From Corynebacterium sp. (lineage in GTDB: Bacteria > Actinomycetota > Actinomycetes > Mycobacteriales > Mycobacteriaceae): 51,069 nt of DNA. The translations under genes were made by a program, and so were the position numbers. Every line of letters begins with the position of its first letter. Positions within the stretch are counted from its first letter, which is position 1. Under the pieces are notes generated by a model that was not told the DNA's origin, made no database searches, and worked only from the letters and a program-made list of their open reading frames with translations. The stretch is from the NCBI RefSeq assembly GCF_030826625.1, contig NZ_JAPJNQ010000003.1, positions 17,019-68,087 on the forward strand, written 5' to 3'. Positions 43,511 to 51,040 of the stretch are shown here, in pieces.

Positions 43511-44707
43511 ATGGAAACTCTGTACGACGCGTTCATGTATCCCGTCTCGGCGGTGATGAAGCTCTGGCATCTGATTTTTCAGAATGTCTTTGGGCTGGAT
43601 GATTCCATCTCGTGGCTGATTTCCATTCCGTTTCTGATCGTCACGGTCCGCGGGTTGATCGCGCCGCTGACCTGGTATTCGGCTCGTTCCGGGCGGATTG
43701 GCGCGCTGATTCGCCCGCGCCAGCGCGCCCTTGAAAAAGAATATAAGTCGGCCAGCGAGGTCGACGAGATTCGCGAATACCAGCAGAAAAAACAAGCGCT
43801 TTTCGACGAATACAGCTACCGGCCTGCCATGGGATGCATCCCGCCGCTGATCATGATTCCGGTATTCATCGGCTTGTACCGTCTGTTGTTGCTGATGGCG
43901 AACCCATTGGCAGATAGCAACAGCGGTGCGAACTCGGGTATTGCCGCCGCCGAACCAATTGGTTTGCTAACGGCCGCGGAAGTCGATGATTTCCGGCACA
44001 CCGAGTTTTTGGGCATCCCGCTGCCTGCTTTCGCGTCCATGGGACCAGACTTGGAGCAGGCATTTAATATCACCACCGACGAGGTCATTTCCGGCATGAT
44101 GCCAGCATTGCTGCTGGCTATCGCCTTTACCACCATCAACCTGGTGATCAGCACCTATCGGGCGTTTTATACCACCGAGTGGTCCAGCACGCTCGCGCGT
44201 GGGTTGTTCAAGTTCATGATCATCATGTCGGTGTTCGTGCCATTGTTGTTGCTGCTGCTTGCGTTCAGCGTGCCGATCCCGTGGGCGATCATCGTCTACT
44301 GGTTCATCAATAACCTGTGGACACTGGTGCAGTCGCTGGTGTTCATCGTCATGGTTCGGGTGCGCTACCCGCTGCGCGAGGAGCACCATGAAGCTCGGCG
44401 GGAATCGCACCGTGTGTTCCGGCAGCGCAAACGCGAGCGCAAGCAGAAAAAGCGGCAGCGCAAGCAAGAAAACAAGAAAGCCCGAAAGGACCCGGAGTAC
44501 GCAAAGCAGCTGGAAGCTTCACGAGAAGAAAAGCAGCGCACCGAAGAACAAGAGCGCGCTGAGAAGAAAGAGCTGCGGAAGCGACAGCAGCAGGCTCGTC
44601 TCGAGATTATGCGGCAGCGCAAGGCAGAAAAGGCTGCGCAGAAGGGGAAGTCGGGGAATCCGCGAACTACCGACGACGAGCGTGCTGCCGACGACGGCCG
44701 CGATTAA
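43511..44707 (+). CDS. YidC/Oxa1-type membrane protein insertase
   Basis: This 398-residue protein inserts proteins into the membrane. The N-terminus holds segment 1 (YDAFMYPVSAVMKLWHLIF) and the core has the YidC motif region YRPAMGCIPPLIMIPVFIGLYR, two later segment groups (MMPALLLAIAFTTINLVIS and FMIIMSVFVPLLLLLLAFSVPIPWAIIVYWF), then a ~110-residue tail (about 290-398) of Lys, Arg, Glu and Gln. Such basic tails bind ribosomes. It is probably a second YidC copy, since the rpmH-linked gene is not here. The ATG at 43511 follows GGAAGGAAG. Its last 4 nt overlap the convergent TetR gene. Confidence 0.85.
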   Translation: METLYDAFMYPVSAVMKLWHLIFQNVFGLDDSISWLISIPFLIVTVRGLIAPLTWYSARSGRIGALIRPRQRALEKEYKSASEVDEIREYQQKKQALFDEYSYRPAMGCIPPLIMIPVFIGLYRLLLLMANPLADSNSGANSGIAAAEPIGLLTAAEVDDFRHTEFLGIPLPAFASMGPDLEQAFNITTDEVISGMMPALLLAIAFTTINLVISTYRAFYTTEWSSTLARGLFKFMIIMSVFVPLLLLLLAFSVPIPWAIIVYWFINNLWTLVQSLVFIVMVRVRYPLREEHHEARRESHRVFRQRKRERKQKKRQRKQENKKARKDPEYAKQLEASREEKQRTEEQERAEKKELRKRQQQARLEIMRQRKAEKAAQKGKSGNPRTTDDERAADDGRD

Positions 44708-45330
44708 ATCGAATAATCAGCCGGTGGGGCGGCAAGCATCTGCCGTGCCAAGTCTCGCGCGGTCACGAGCGGATTGATGCTGCGAGTCAGCCGTGCACCG
44801 GCGAGTCCGCCGTCGAGGAAGATCAACAGCTGCGAGGCCTGCGTCGCCGAGGGATAGCCGTTTTTCTCATTCAGCAGCGCTGTCATGGTGTCGTGGACCC
44901 AGCTGCGGTGGTTCATGCATGCAGAGATGATTTGCCGTTCAGAGTCGGTCTCTGGTTTCGGGTACTCATTCGCGGCGTTGAGAAAATGCGAGCCGCGGAA
45001 GTCCTTTTCTGGTTCGTCGTCGATGGCTTTATCGAAAAAAGCCAGGAGTTTATCTTCCACGTTGGTCATCTCTGCGGTGCGCTGTTTCCAGTCTTGTCGA
45101 AAGTCTTCATCAAGCTTCTCGATATAGGCTGTGACCAGCGCATCTTTAGAGCCGAATAGGGAATACAGCGAGGCCTTGGCCACGTCTGCATCGCGCAGGA
45201 TTCGGTCAATACCGATCACACGGATCCCTTCGGTGTCGAAAAGTTTGGTGGCAGAGTTGAGCAACCGAGTACGTGGGCTCGGACGGTTTTGGCGGCGGCT
45301 GGCCGTCGTCTTTTTCTTGGCGGTGCTCAC
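44704..45330 (-). CDS. TetR-family regulator
   Basis: This 208-residue repressor has an N-terminal helix-turn-helix (about 18-65: RTRLLNSATKLFDTEG, then VAKASLYSLFGSKDALVTAY) after a Lys/Arg-rich arm. The ligand domain (about 70-208) is variable. GTG at 45330 follows TAAGGAG with good spacing. A perfect palindrome at 45389-45409 lies about 60 nt upstream and is the likely operator, so autoregulation is expected. The ligand and other targets are unknown; no transporter is adjacent on the divergent side, as the nearest upstream gene (glsB-type) points the same way and has its own terminator. Confidence 0.88.
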   Translation of the reverse strand: MSTAKKKTTASRRQNRPSPRTRLLNSATKLFDTEGIRVIGIDRILRDADVAKASLYSLFGSKDALVTAYIEKLDEDFRQDWKQRTAEMTNVEDKLLAFFDKAIDDEPEKDFRGSHFLNAANEYPKPETDSERQIISACMNHRSWVHDTMTALLNEKNGYPSATQASQLLIFLDGGLAGARLTRSINPLVTARDLARQMLAAPPADYSI

Positions 45331-45388
45331 TCCGGCTCCTTACTGGTCTCGGCTAGATGCATGCTCAAAATACGCATCTGTACTAGTC

Positions 45389-45409
45389 GGTCTATATACA
45401 ATATAGACC
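45389..45409. promoter_or_regulatory. Perfect palindromic operator for the TetR protein
   Basis: GGTCTATAT-ACA-ATATAGACC is a perfect 9-bp inverted repeat with a 3-nt centre. Its length and place, upstream of the tetR start and beyond the neighbouring terminator, fit a TetR dimer site. Confidence 0.75.
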
Positions 45410-45477
45410 ACCCGGTTCAGTAGGTATAGTTTCTGGTCCCGAATGAGCAAATGAGCGCTAGCACCGTCTAGGCACAG

Positions 45478-45505
45478 AAAAAGCCAGCCGGCACAACCGA
45501 CTGGC
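45478..45505 (-). terminator. Terminator after the GlsB-type gene
   Basis: On the minus strand GCCAGTCGG pairs with CCGGCTGGC (one G-U pair) around a 5-nt loop and is followed by TTTTTC. It lies 20 nt after the stop at 45525. Confidence 0.85.
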
Positions 45506-45524
45506 AAAAAATGTTCCCGTGATG

Positions 45525-45782
45525 CTATTTCTTTATGGCGTTCAAGATCGACAGTAAGATCACGGAACCAAGCACTGCCGTAAACAGGCTGAACCAGAAG
45601 CCGCCGCTGGCGACATCCAAGCCGAGTACTCCTAGCAGCCATCCGCCGAGTACACCACCGATGATGCCAACAAGAATGTTGCCGAGGAAGCCTTGGCTTG
45701 AGTTCTTAATTTTTCCGGCAATCCAACCCGCCAGACCACCAATGATGATCCAGGCAATGATTCCCAAACTCAATGTTTCCAA
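45525..45782 (-). CDS. GlsB/YeaQ/YmgE family membrane protein
   Basis: This 85-residue protein has three hydrophobic Gly-rich segments (IIAWIIIGGLAGWIAGKI, GILVGIIGGVLGGWLLGVLG and FWFSLFTAVLGSVILLSIL). These are typical of the transglycosylase-associated GlsB/YeaQ family of small stress-induced membrane proteins. The function is unclear. It follows the universal stress protein gene after 13 nt and shares its message, which supports a stress role. Confidence 0.9.
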   Translation of the reverse strand: METLSLGIIAWIIIGGLAGWIAGKIKNSSQGFLGNILVGIIGGVLGGWLLGVLGLDVASGGFWFSLFTAVLGSVILLSILNAIKK

Positions 45783-45795
45783 TTATTTGCTCCGT

Positions 45796-46692
45796 TTACT
45801 CTGATTCTGGGCGAACGACCATCATCGGGCATGGTGCAGATTGCAGCAAAGCGCGGGAAGTCGATCCCAGCAGCATACCTTTGAACCCGCCCCGGCCGTG
45901 GGAACCGGTGACCAGCAGCTGTGCGCCTTCGGCGTTTTCTGCCAGCGCGCGTACCGGGCGGTCCCTGGTGACGATCTTCTTTACTGGAACTTCTGGGTAC
46001 TTCTCAGCCAAAGCAGCGAGACGCTCGTCCATCATCTGCTTTTGCTCTTTTTCGGTTTCTTCCCATTCCTTCTGCGCAGCAGTCAACCCTGCCAGCGACG
46101 CCTGCACCTGCATATCCATCCAGGTGTTGATAGCAATCAGCTCAGCGCCACGAGCGTGGGCTTCAGCATAAGCGTATTCGGTTGCTTTCTGCGAAACTTC
46201 AGAACCGTCAACACCAACGACGACTGGCCCATACTTGGAGGATTCGGTGACACCGGAATCTTCACGCACCACGACGACTGGGCAGGTGGAGTGCGATACC
46301 ACAGCAGCAGAAACTGATCCCATCACCATGCCGGACAATCCGCCCAAGCCGCGGGATCCCAAAACGATCATGGTGACATCGTGCGACATCTCTAGCAGCA
46401 TGTCGATTGGCGACCCTTCAGCGACCGTGTGGCCAATCTTGATATCTGGGGCTACCTCATGTGCGAGCTTGCGAGCCGCTTCAATCTTTTCAAGGGTTTC
46501 GTTCTGCAGCTCGTCGTACAGCTCCTTCGGTGGAGCCATGCCTTCGGCATACAAGAATTGCGGCATCGTGTAGCTAGAAGCTAAGCGTAGTGGAATCTCG
46601 CGTTTCGCTGCAGTATTAGCCGCCCAACGAACCGCCTCGTTCGAGGCATCGGAACCGTCTACTGCTACAACAATGATATCTTCTTTGGACAT
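45796..46692 (-). CDS. Universal stress protein, tandem domains
   Basis: This 298-residue protein has two UspA domains. The first ends GSRGLGGLSGMVMGSVS, and the second ends GSHGRGGFKGMLLGSTS; both have the ATP-binding G-2x-G-9x-G-(S/T) pattern. The start VVAVDGSDASNEA and VVVGVDGSEVSQKA confirm the duplication. Such two-domain proteins bind ATP and adjust metabolism under stress or low oxygen in mycolata. AGAAAGGGCGG precedes the ATG. The GlsB-type gene follows in the same operon. Confidence 0.93.
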   Translation of the reverse strand: MSKEDIIVVAVDGSDASNEAVRWAANTAAKREIPLRLASSYTMPQFLYAEGMAPPKELYDELQNETLEKIEAARKLAHEVAPDIKIGHTVAEGSPIDMLLEMSHDVTMIVLGSRGLGGLSGMVMGSVSAAVVSHSTCPVVVVREDSGVTESSKYGPVVVGVDGSEVSQKATEYAYAEAHARGAELIAINTWMDMQVQASLAGLTAAQKEWEETEKEQKQMMDERLAALAEKYPEVPVKKIVTRDRPVRALAENAEGAQLLVTGSHGRGGFKGMLLGSTSRALLQSAPCPMMVVRPESE

Positions 46693-46851
46693 TGTGCACC
46701 GCCCTTTCTACAGGTCGTTTTCAGCCATAACCGGTGAATACCTCTGACCGAACCTGAAATGAGCAAATCCGGCGATAATATCCCTTCCACCACCCAGTAT
46801 AGCCACGATTCCTGCAGGTGTCTGCGGATTCACACCGCAGTCAATGCCCTG

Positions 46852-46889
46852 TCTCTAGCTAACGAGCCGATCTCTAGCTAACGAGCCGG
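46852..46889. repeat. Two 19-nt tandem repeats
   Basis: TCTCTAGCTAACGAGCCGA is repeated immediately with one final base changed. The unit contains CTAG and the AACGAGCC half of the adjoining palindrome. Confidence 0.85.
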
Positions 46890-46896
46890 GCTCGTT
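46880..46896. promoter_or_regulatory. 17-bp palindrome
   Basis: AACGAGCC-G-GGCTCGTT is a perfect odd palindrome made of the end of the second 19-nt repeat plus following sequence. It lies ~140 nt upstream of the rluA-type promoter and ~190 nt upstream of the stress protein gene. A hairpin or a regulator site are both possible. Confidence 0.4.
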
Positions 46897-47035
46897 GCTT
46901 AGACGTGAGCGGCTTCAGAGTTAGCAGGGTAAAGCAACTGGAAAATAGTATGGAATACCCGCGAGCTCATAACCCCTTGGGCAGAGTTAAAGAAGTTAAT
47001 AATTGGTTCCAAAAGTGCATTAATATCCATAGCGA

Positions 47036-47041
47036 TATAAT
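47036..47041 (+). promoter_or_regulatory. -10 box of the pseudouridine synthase gene, leaderless
   Basis: A consensus TATAAT ends 7 nt before the ATG at 47049. No SD sequence precedes the start. Confidence 0.65.
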
Positions 47042-47048
47042 AAACGAC

Positions 47049-48056
47049 ATGCGCCAAAAATCCACCCCGTTGCCGATCAAAAACGGTTTAAACCCCACGC
47101 GCATTCGCGTACAAGGCGCAGAACCTTCTGGCATCAGGGCCGTCGATGCCATCGCTGAGGTCATTTTTTCGCAACGCCACCGCCACCCAGATGATGATTG
47201 GGATGCGATCTACCAGCGTTTTCACTCCGGTGAGGTGGTACGTCATAACGGCACCCCGTTGCATCCCGACGAGTTACTTGCGGAAAATACTGAAGTTTTT
47301 TTCTATAAAATCCCCGCGCCGGAAACTGAAGTTCCGTATCGACTGTCAATCGTGCATCAAGACGATGATCTTCTGGTCGTACACAAGCCTCCCTTCATGG
47401 CCACGATGCCGCGTGCTCGCCACATCGTGCAGACCGCCACGGTGCAGTTGCGCCGCAGCACCGGCATCGCAGAGCTGTCGCCTGCACATCGCCTTGACCG
47501 TCTGACCTCAGGATTGGTGGTTTTTACCACCCGTAGAGAACTGCGCGGCCCCTATCAAACCTTGTTCGCGCAACGTCAGGTCTCGAAAGTTTATGAGGCC
47601 ATTGCGGCTTACGATCACACACTTGCACACCAACTCGACCAGGCGCTTGACGACGGCCACCTGACCTGGAGCTCGCGCCTCGAGAAAAACCCAGGCGAGT
47701 TGCAAGGCCGCTTTGTCGACGGCGAGCCGAATGCCATTACGCACCTCGAAAAAATCACCGTTTGCAGCACCGCGGAACAAGCAGAGTTGGAAAAGATCCA
47801 CGGCCCACAACCACGGTTGGCGCGGTATCGGCTGGCCCCGGTCACCGGCAAGACCCACCAATTACGTTTACACATGTGGGCAGCTGGTGTGCCGATCTTA
47901 GGCGATCCAGTTTATCCCCGGATCTACCGCGAAGATGAGGAAGATTTTGCCGTGCCGATGCATCTGATTGCTCGCGAGATCGCTTTTCGGGATCCGCTGT
48001 CGGGCGAGCAACGAAGTTTCCGCACGGATCTTGGAGTGGTAGATACTGCTTGTTAG
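47049..48056 (+). CDS. RluA-type pseudouridine synthase
   Basis: This 335-residue enzyme isomerises uridine in RNA. The catalytic Asp is in AHRLDRLTSGLVVF, preceded by the LLVVHKPPFMATMP motif, with KTHQLRLHMWAAGVPILGDPVY near the C-terminus; all are typical of the RluA/RsuA-like family. The N-terminal ~80 residues hold an S4-like stretch (ISGIRAVDAIAEVIF to HNGTPLHPDELL). The ATG at 47049 is chosen because of the leaderless promoter and because family members begin near KNGLNPTRIR. Whether the target is rRNA or tRNA cannot be told. It converges on crtI with a 72-nt gap. Confidence 0.9.
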   Translation: MRQKSTPLPIKNGLNPTRIRVQGAEPSGIRAVDAIAEVIFSQRHRHPDDDWDAIYQRFHSGEVVRHNGTPLHPDELLAENTEVFFYKIPAPETEVPYRLSIVHQDDDLLVVHKPPFMATMPRARHIVQTATVQLRRSTGIAELSPAHRLDRLTSGLVVFTTRRELRGPYQTLFAQRQVSKVYEAIAAYDHTLAHQLDQALDDGHLTWSSRLEKNPGELQGRFVDGEPNAITHLEKITVCSTAEQAELEKIHGPQPRLARYRLAPVTGKTHQLRLHMWAAGVPILGDPVYPRIYREDEEDFAVPMHLIAREIAFRDPLSGEQRSFRTDLGVVDTAC

Positions 48057-48114
48057 AGCCGGTATGTGCACCTTTTGGCCTGTAGTCTTCCAGGTTCGAG
48101 CTATCCAGTCTGCA

Positions 48115-48140
48115 GCTAGTGTCTGTGGCTAGTGTCTGTG
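48115..48140. repeat. 13-nt tandem repeat over the crtI stop codon
   Basis: GCTAGTGTCTGTG is present twice in a row. The crtI stop codon (TAG, 48131-48129) lies inside one copy, and the other copy is directly beyond it. It looks like a recent small duplication. Confidence 0.85.
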
Positions 48141-49817
48141 GCGTACTTCGTCGGCAAGCATTGGACGCGAATCCGTGCGCCCGTCGATGCGTTTGAGCAC
48201 GTTTTCCGCGGAGATCAAACACATGGGAACCCCGACACCGGGCGCTACCGTAGCCCCGGCATAATACAGATTCTCTAGTTTTTGGGATTTATTCTGTGCT
48301 CGAAACATCGCGGACTGTTTCAGTGTGTGCGCCGGGCCGAGCGCACCACCGCGCCAAGAATGAAAATCGTCCGCGAAATCAGCCGGGCCCAAGGTGTGTC
48401 GGCTGACGATGCGTTCGCGCAGATCAGTGACGCCGGTCGTTTTCATGATCGTCTCTAGGGCGCGGTCAACGATCGCGCTTACTGTGGCAGACTCGCGCGA
48501 GTTACTTGTTGAGACGTGGACATTCGCGTCACCGCCGTCTTCCGCACCACTATTGACGCCACTGCGAGCCTCTGCTTCGCTTGCCACATCATCACGCCTG
48601 GGATATCCGCTGCCATGTCCAATTCCCACATCTGCTGCCGTGGGTATAAGAACAAATAGGTTCTCGTGACCATCCGGGGCAACGGTGTCATCGCTGGCCG
48701 AGGGTTTGCACACATAAATTGACGACGAAACTTTATCGACAGCTAACGCACCCGCAGGGGAAAAAATGGCGTGAAAGTCTTTCTCCCAGTGCGGCGATAG
48801 CACTAGCGAGTGATGGGCAAGCTCAGGCAACTTCCCCCGCACGCCAAGCATAGCCAGCACCGTACCGATTCCGGGGTCCTGCTTCGCGAAGGCGATTTCC
48901 GAGTGCGTCTGATATTCCCGCGGTAGCAATGCGGTTTCGGTGTGGTGCAGATCCGCCGATGAAACCACCAGATCCGTACGCAATATTTCGTGCTGCCCCG
49001 TCGCGCTTATCACATGGACTGCGTTGACTCGGCCTTGCGAGCATTCCAACTTGGTCACCTCGGTGTGCAAGGCGAACACTACCCCGGTTTCACGGGCAAG
49101 TTTTTCGACTGCGTTGACTATCGCGCGAAAACCGCCTTCGGGGTATTTCACCCCTAATTGCAAATCCGTATGGCTCATGAGGTGGTACATACTCGGCGCA
49201 GTGGCAGGTTGTGTTGAGAGAAACACCGCAGGGTATTGCAAAATTTTCCGTAGTCTGTGGTCGCTAAATTGCTTGTCGACGAATCGTTGCAATGGCTCGA
49301 AAAGGTAACGCACCAGGCTAGAAGTCCGCAATAAAACCGTAGGATTCAATAATGGCTTTGGTGAACGAAAAGTCGTATAGAGAAAATTATCGAGTGCAAT
49401 GGCGTAGACAAGATGTGCGGAACGTAAATACTTCGTCAGTTTCTTCCCTGCACCGGGTTCGATACTTTCGAAAAGCGCGGCTACCTTTTCTGCGCCGTAG
49501 GGGATGTCCAGGAACTCTTCTGGCCCTGTCCACAGGCGGTACGCGGGATCGAGTGTCGTCAAATTAAATTGCTCGTCCACGCTGGTTCCGAGCAGACGAA
49601 AAAACTGCTCATAAGCTTCAGGCATCAAATACCAGGACGGCCCAGTCTCAAAACGAAAGTCGTCTGCATTAATCTCGCCGATGCGTCCGCCTGTGGTTTC
49701 TCGCTTGTCGACGACAGTCACCGAATATCCACGACGCGCTAACAAGGCGGCTGTGGCAAGTCCGCTAATACCGGCGCCGATGACTATTACTTGTTGGCCG
49801 GGCTGCTCGTATTTCAT
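48129..49817 (-). CDS. crtI: Phytoene desaturase
   Basis: This 562-residue flavoenzyme introduces double bonds into phytoene to give coloured carotenoids. The N-terminal FAD site is VIVIGAGISGLATAALLA with GGRIGE and the C-terminal motif is NLYYAGATVAPGVGVPMCLISAENV. An unusual Asp/Glu/Ser/Gly-rich, probably disordered insert sits at about 395-450 (after FVLIPTAADVG), where other CrtI proteins continue directly; it contributes much of the length above 510. The ATG overlaps the crtB stop by 4 nt (ATGA), so the two enzymes are coupled. The number of desaturation steps cannot be read from sequence. Confidence 0.93.
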   Translation of the reverse strand: MKYEQPGQQVIVIGAGISGLATAALLARRGYSVTVVDKRETTGGRIGEINADDFRFETGPSWYLMPEAYEQFFRLLGTSVDEQFNLTTLDPAYRLWTGPEEFLDIPYGAEKVAALFESIEPGAGKKLTKYLRSAHLVYAIALDNFLYTTFRSPKPLLNPTVLLRTSSLVRYLFEPLQRFVDKQFSDHRLRKILQYPAVFLSTQPATAPSMYHLMSHTDLQLGVKYPEGGFRAIVNAVEKLARETGVVFALHTEVTKLECSQGRVNAVHVISATGQHEILRTDLVVSSADLHHTETALLPREYQTHSEIAFAKQDPGIGTVLAMLGVRGKLPELAHHSLVLSPHWEKDFHAIFSPAGALAVDKVSSSIYVCKPSASDDTVAPDGHENLFVLIPTAADVGIGHGSGYPRRDDVASEAEARSGVNSGAEDGGDANVHVSTSNSRESATVSAIVDRALETIMKTTGVTDLRERIVSRHTLGPADFADDFHSWRGGALGPAHTLKQSAMFRAQNKSQKLENLYYAGATVAPGVGVPMCLISAENVLKRIDGRTDSRPMLADEVRHRH

Positions 49818-50818
49818 GACGGCGATGATCTCCGGATTTTAGTGTGAGCTGCTGCGACTCCCGTGCTGGCAAGACTCTGTGCCAAGAGGGTGAACTTCCG
49901 GTAATTCGGAACCGAGATCCGTCGGTGTTGGCCACCATTGTTGAGCGCTGCAGCGGGATTTTTAGCTAGTCGTTTGGCCAGATCCGCATACATGAAAGTG
50001 GCTGCGCGTACGGCTGGCTGTACGTTGTGGGGCAGTAGTTTTATCGTTTCCTGTCCTGCTGCGAGATCAGCATGTACTTCGTCGAGAAGCTGGCTAAATG
50101 TCTCGGTATTGGCGCCTCCGCGAAGGGATGGGTAGTAATCTCTCTGACGTGTTGAGCGATCATCGACGTAGTCGCGCAAGAAGTTGAGTTTCTGAAATCC
50201 TGCCCCTAGTCTGCGTGCACCTGTGCAAAGAAGGTTGTGTTGTTCGCAGGATGGTTGCGTTTGATCTGCGAGGAATATGTCGAGACAGAGTAGGCCGATG
50301 ACTTCTGCTGAGCCGTAGATGTAATCTGCTAATTCTGCGTCATTAAACGAAGCATGGCTGATATCCATACGCATTGAATTGAAAAAGGCTGCGAGATGTT
50401 CAGAGGCGAACCCACAGCGTCGTGCGGTGCTCGAATAAGCGTGCAGAATCGGATCTGTGTGGAAGCGATGGTGTGGGGCTTGGAGTACGCTCGCCTCGTA
50501 AGCGTCGAGAGTCTGGCGCCGCGCCGCATATTCGGGCTCGGCGGGGCCATAGTTGTCAGCAGAATTGGTTGTTGGTTTTTTGTTGGTCTGTAAAGCCTGA
50601 TCATGAAGCTTATGGTTGAAGGCCTGTGAGTGGGCGCCGTCGACGATTTCGTCGGCGATGCGAACGACAGCGTAAAGGTTTCGGATGTCGCGTCTTATAG
50701 TGGACGGGTACAAGCAGGTGGCTGCATGGAAGCTAGTTGAATAGTTTTTGATGACTTGTGCTGCTGTGGCGTTGCACATCTCGTCGTAACGGGAGAGTTC
50801 GCTGTGTTTCGCGTTCAT
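49814..50818 (-). CDS. crtB: Phytoene synthase
   Basis: This 334-residue enzyme joins two geranylgeranyl diphosphates head to head into phytoene. The two Asp-rich motifs are present: ADEIVDG near residue 57 and LRDYVDDRSTRQRDYYP near 215. An internal low-complexity stretch (QTNKKPTTNSADNYGPAEPEYAA, about 75-97) widens the protein. It is the first gene of crtB-crtI. No crtE, crtEb or lycopene elongase genes lie in the window, so the pathway must be completed elsewhere. A weak SD (GGGAG) lies about 11 nt upstream; a TATAAT box is at 50868-50863. Confidence 0.92.
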   Translation of the reverse strand: MNAKHSELSRYDEMCNATAAQVIKNYSTSFHAATCLYPSTIRRDIRNLYAVVRIADEIVDGAHSQAFNHKLHDQALQTNKKPTTNSADNYGPAEPEYAARRQTLDAYEASVLQAPHHRFHTDPILHAYSSTARRCGFASEHLAAFFNSMRMDISHASFNDAELADYIYGSAEVIGLLCLDIFLADQTQPSCEQHNLLCTGARRLGAGFQKLNFLRDYVDDRSTRQRDYYPSLRGGANTETFSQLLDEVHADLAAGQETIKLLPHNVQPAVRAATFMYADLAKRLAKNPAAALNNGGQHRRISVPNYRKFTLLAQSLASTGVAAAHTKIRRSSPS

Positions 50819-50862
50819 GTCCGAAGTCGTCTCCCGTAATTTGCGGATTCATCGTCACAAAG

Positions 50863-50868
50863 ATTATA
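50863..50868 (-). promoter_or_regulatory. -10 box of crtB-crtI
   Basis: TATAAT on the minus strand lies 44 nt before the crtB ATG, giving a leader of about 37 nt. No good -35 is visible at the usual distance; the palindrome at 50881-50897 takes that place. Confidence 0.6.
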
Positions 50869-50880
50869 GAAATCGTAGAG

Positions 50881-50897
50881 GATGCAGGATATGCATC
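50881..50897. promoter_or_regulatory. Candidate operator of the carotenoid operon
   Basis: GATGCA-GGATA-TGCATC is a perfect 6-bp inverted repeat with a 5-nt centre that covers the expected -35 zone of the crtB promoter. It is a plausible site for a carotenoid regulator such as the MarR-type CrtR known in C. glutamicum, but no regulator gene is nearby. Confidence 0.5.
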
Positions 50898-50976
50898 GAT
50901 TCGTGAGTTATTATCGCACGTCGATGTGTCTTTATGGAATTAGAGCGTTCCAATTCTAGTTATAGATAAACGAAAG

Positions 50977-51022
50977 GAGGGTGGGTTGTGCACAACAAAC
51001 AAAATTGTGACAACCCACCCTC
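50977..51022 (-). terminator. rRNA operon terminator
   Basis: GAGGGTGGGTTGT pairs perfectly with ACAACCCACCCTC over 13 bp, and CACAA/TTGTG extends the stem with one bulged base, giving about 18 bp. On the minus strand the stem is followed by CTTTCGTTTATC. It lies about 20 nt after the 5S rRNA end. Confidence 0.85.
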
Positions 51023-51040
51023 TAAAACATGAAATTATTA

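Larger units (their letters stand above)
46693..47048. other. 356-nt non-coding stretch with short repeats
   Basis: No convincing gene lies here. Contents are a 19-nt direct repeat (46852-46889), a 17-bp palindrome (46880-46896) overlapping its second copy, a 6-bp inverted repeat CTGCGG/CCGCAG (46822-46840), and a perfect TATAAT (47036-47041) for the pseudouridine synthase gene. A reading frame from 46905 runs through into that gene but is an unlikely N-terminus. Confidence 0.7.

Noticed and set aside
46905..47048. A 48-residue N-terminal extension of the pseudouridine synthase
   Set aside because: It shows no family similarity, and a consensus TATAAT sits 7 nt before the internal ATG at 47049, so the upstream part is probably untranslated.
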